NCBI GenBank assembly: GCA_020650975.1
Contig: JAIPMN010004414.1
Coordinates: 1-20,300, forward strand
Origin: Apostichopus californicus
Taxonomy: Eukaryota; Echinodermata; Holothuroidea; Aspidochirotida; Stichopodidae
Length of the DNA stretch: 20,300 nt
Direction of reading: 5' to 3'
Position numbers and translations under genes: made by a program. Positions 20,283-20,300 of the stretch are shown here, piece by piece; position 1 is the stretch's first letter, and each line of letters starts with the position of its first letter. Below the pieces are notes generated by a model. The model searched no databases. It had not been told where the DNA came from and saw only the letters and a list, made by a program, of their open reading frames with translations.

Positions 20283-20300
20283 GGGGGGGGGGGGGGGGGG
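20283..20300 (+). repeat. G18 homopolymer at the window edge
   Basis: The last 18 bases are all G, so the true length is unknown. The preceding sequence is GGCCTAGGAGGC. Confidence 0.9.

Larger units (their letters stand above)
15090..20300. other. Region upstream of the 88-bp exon, no exon recognised
   Basis: By transcript order this should be intron and possibly juxtamembrane, transmembrane or extracellular exons of the PTP gene. I could not identify any with both homology and splice support. It contains the inverted repeats at 16213 and 16937, the G14 and G18 runs, an ACAACAACAACA stretch at about 18349, and open frames at 17764-18066 and 18585-18908 (minus) without a recognisable family. 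Confidence 0.5.

Overview
This window reads as non-coding-rich metazoan nuclear DNA. It is AT-rich, with long introns, spliceosomal splice sites, minisatellites, dispersed repeats and long G homopolymers. No bacterial-style gene packing, operon or ribosome-binding-site pattern is visible. A marine invertebrate, possibly an echinoderm, would fit the repeat style and the receptor-phosphatase gene, but that placement is weak inference.

The only gene I can support runs right to left on the minus strand. Four exons, at 15089-15002, 12750-12674, 5369-5333 and 3373-3147, have good splice sites and compatible phases. They join into 143 uninterrupted codons covering the N-terminal half of a classical protein-tyrosine phosphatase (PTP) catalytic domain. 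In order they carry the KNRY phosphotyrosine-loop motif, DYVNASYM, YIASQGP, DFWRMVW and KCLHYW. The exon lengths are 88, 77, 37 and 227 bp. The first three match the layout I recall for vertebrate receptor PTP genes; the fourth looks like two ancestral exons fused. The WPD loop and the catalytic Cys motif would lie left of base 1. The transmembrane and extracellular exons should lie right of 15089, and I could not recognise them in 15090-20300.

Layout: 1-3146 is downstream intron with two copies of a dispersed repeat and a 20-bp inverted repeat. 3374-5332 is an intron with a third repeat copy and TA microsatellites. 5370-12673 is a 7.3-kb intron with a 59-bp minisatellite (6793-7027), a 48-bp minisatellite (8044-8531), a perfect 96-bp palindrome (9152-9247) and three more repeat copies (9780-9862, 11201-11382, 11425-11655). 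12751-15001 is an intron that ends, next to the 88-bp exon, in an 8-copy tandem array. 15090-20300 holds G tracts and weak open frames only.

The most unusual item is the array at about 14345-15016. Its unit includes the last 15 bases of the 88-bp exon and its splice donor, so seven decoy donors follow the real one at 83-88 bp spacing. Using any of them would bring in a TGA stop before the catalytic core. This is a sequence observation with an inferred consequence, not a demonstrated mechanism.
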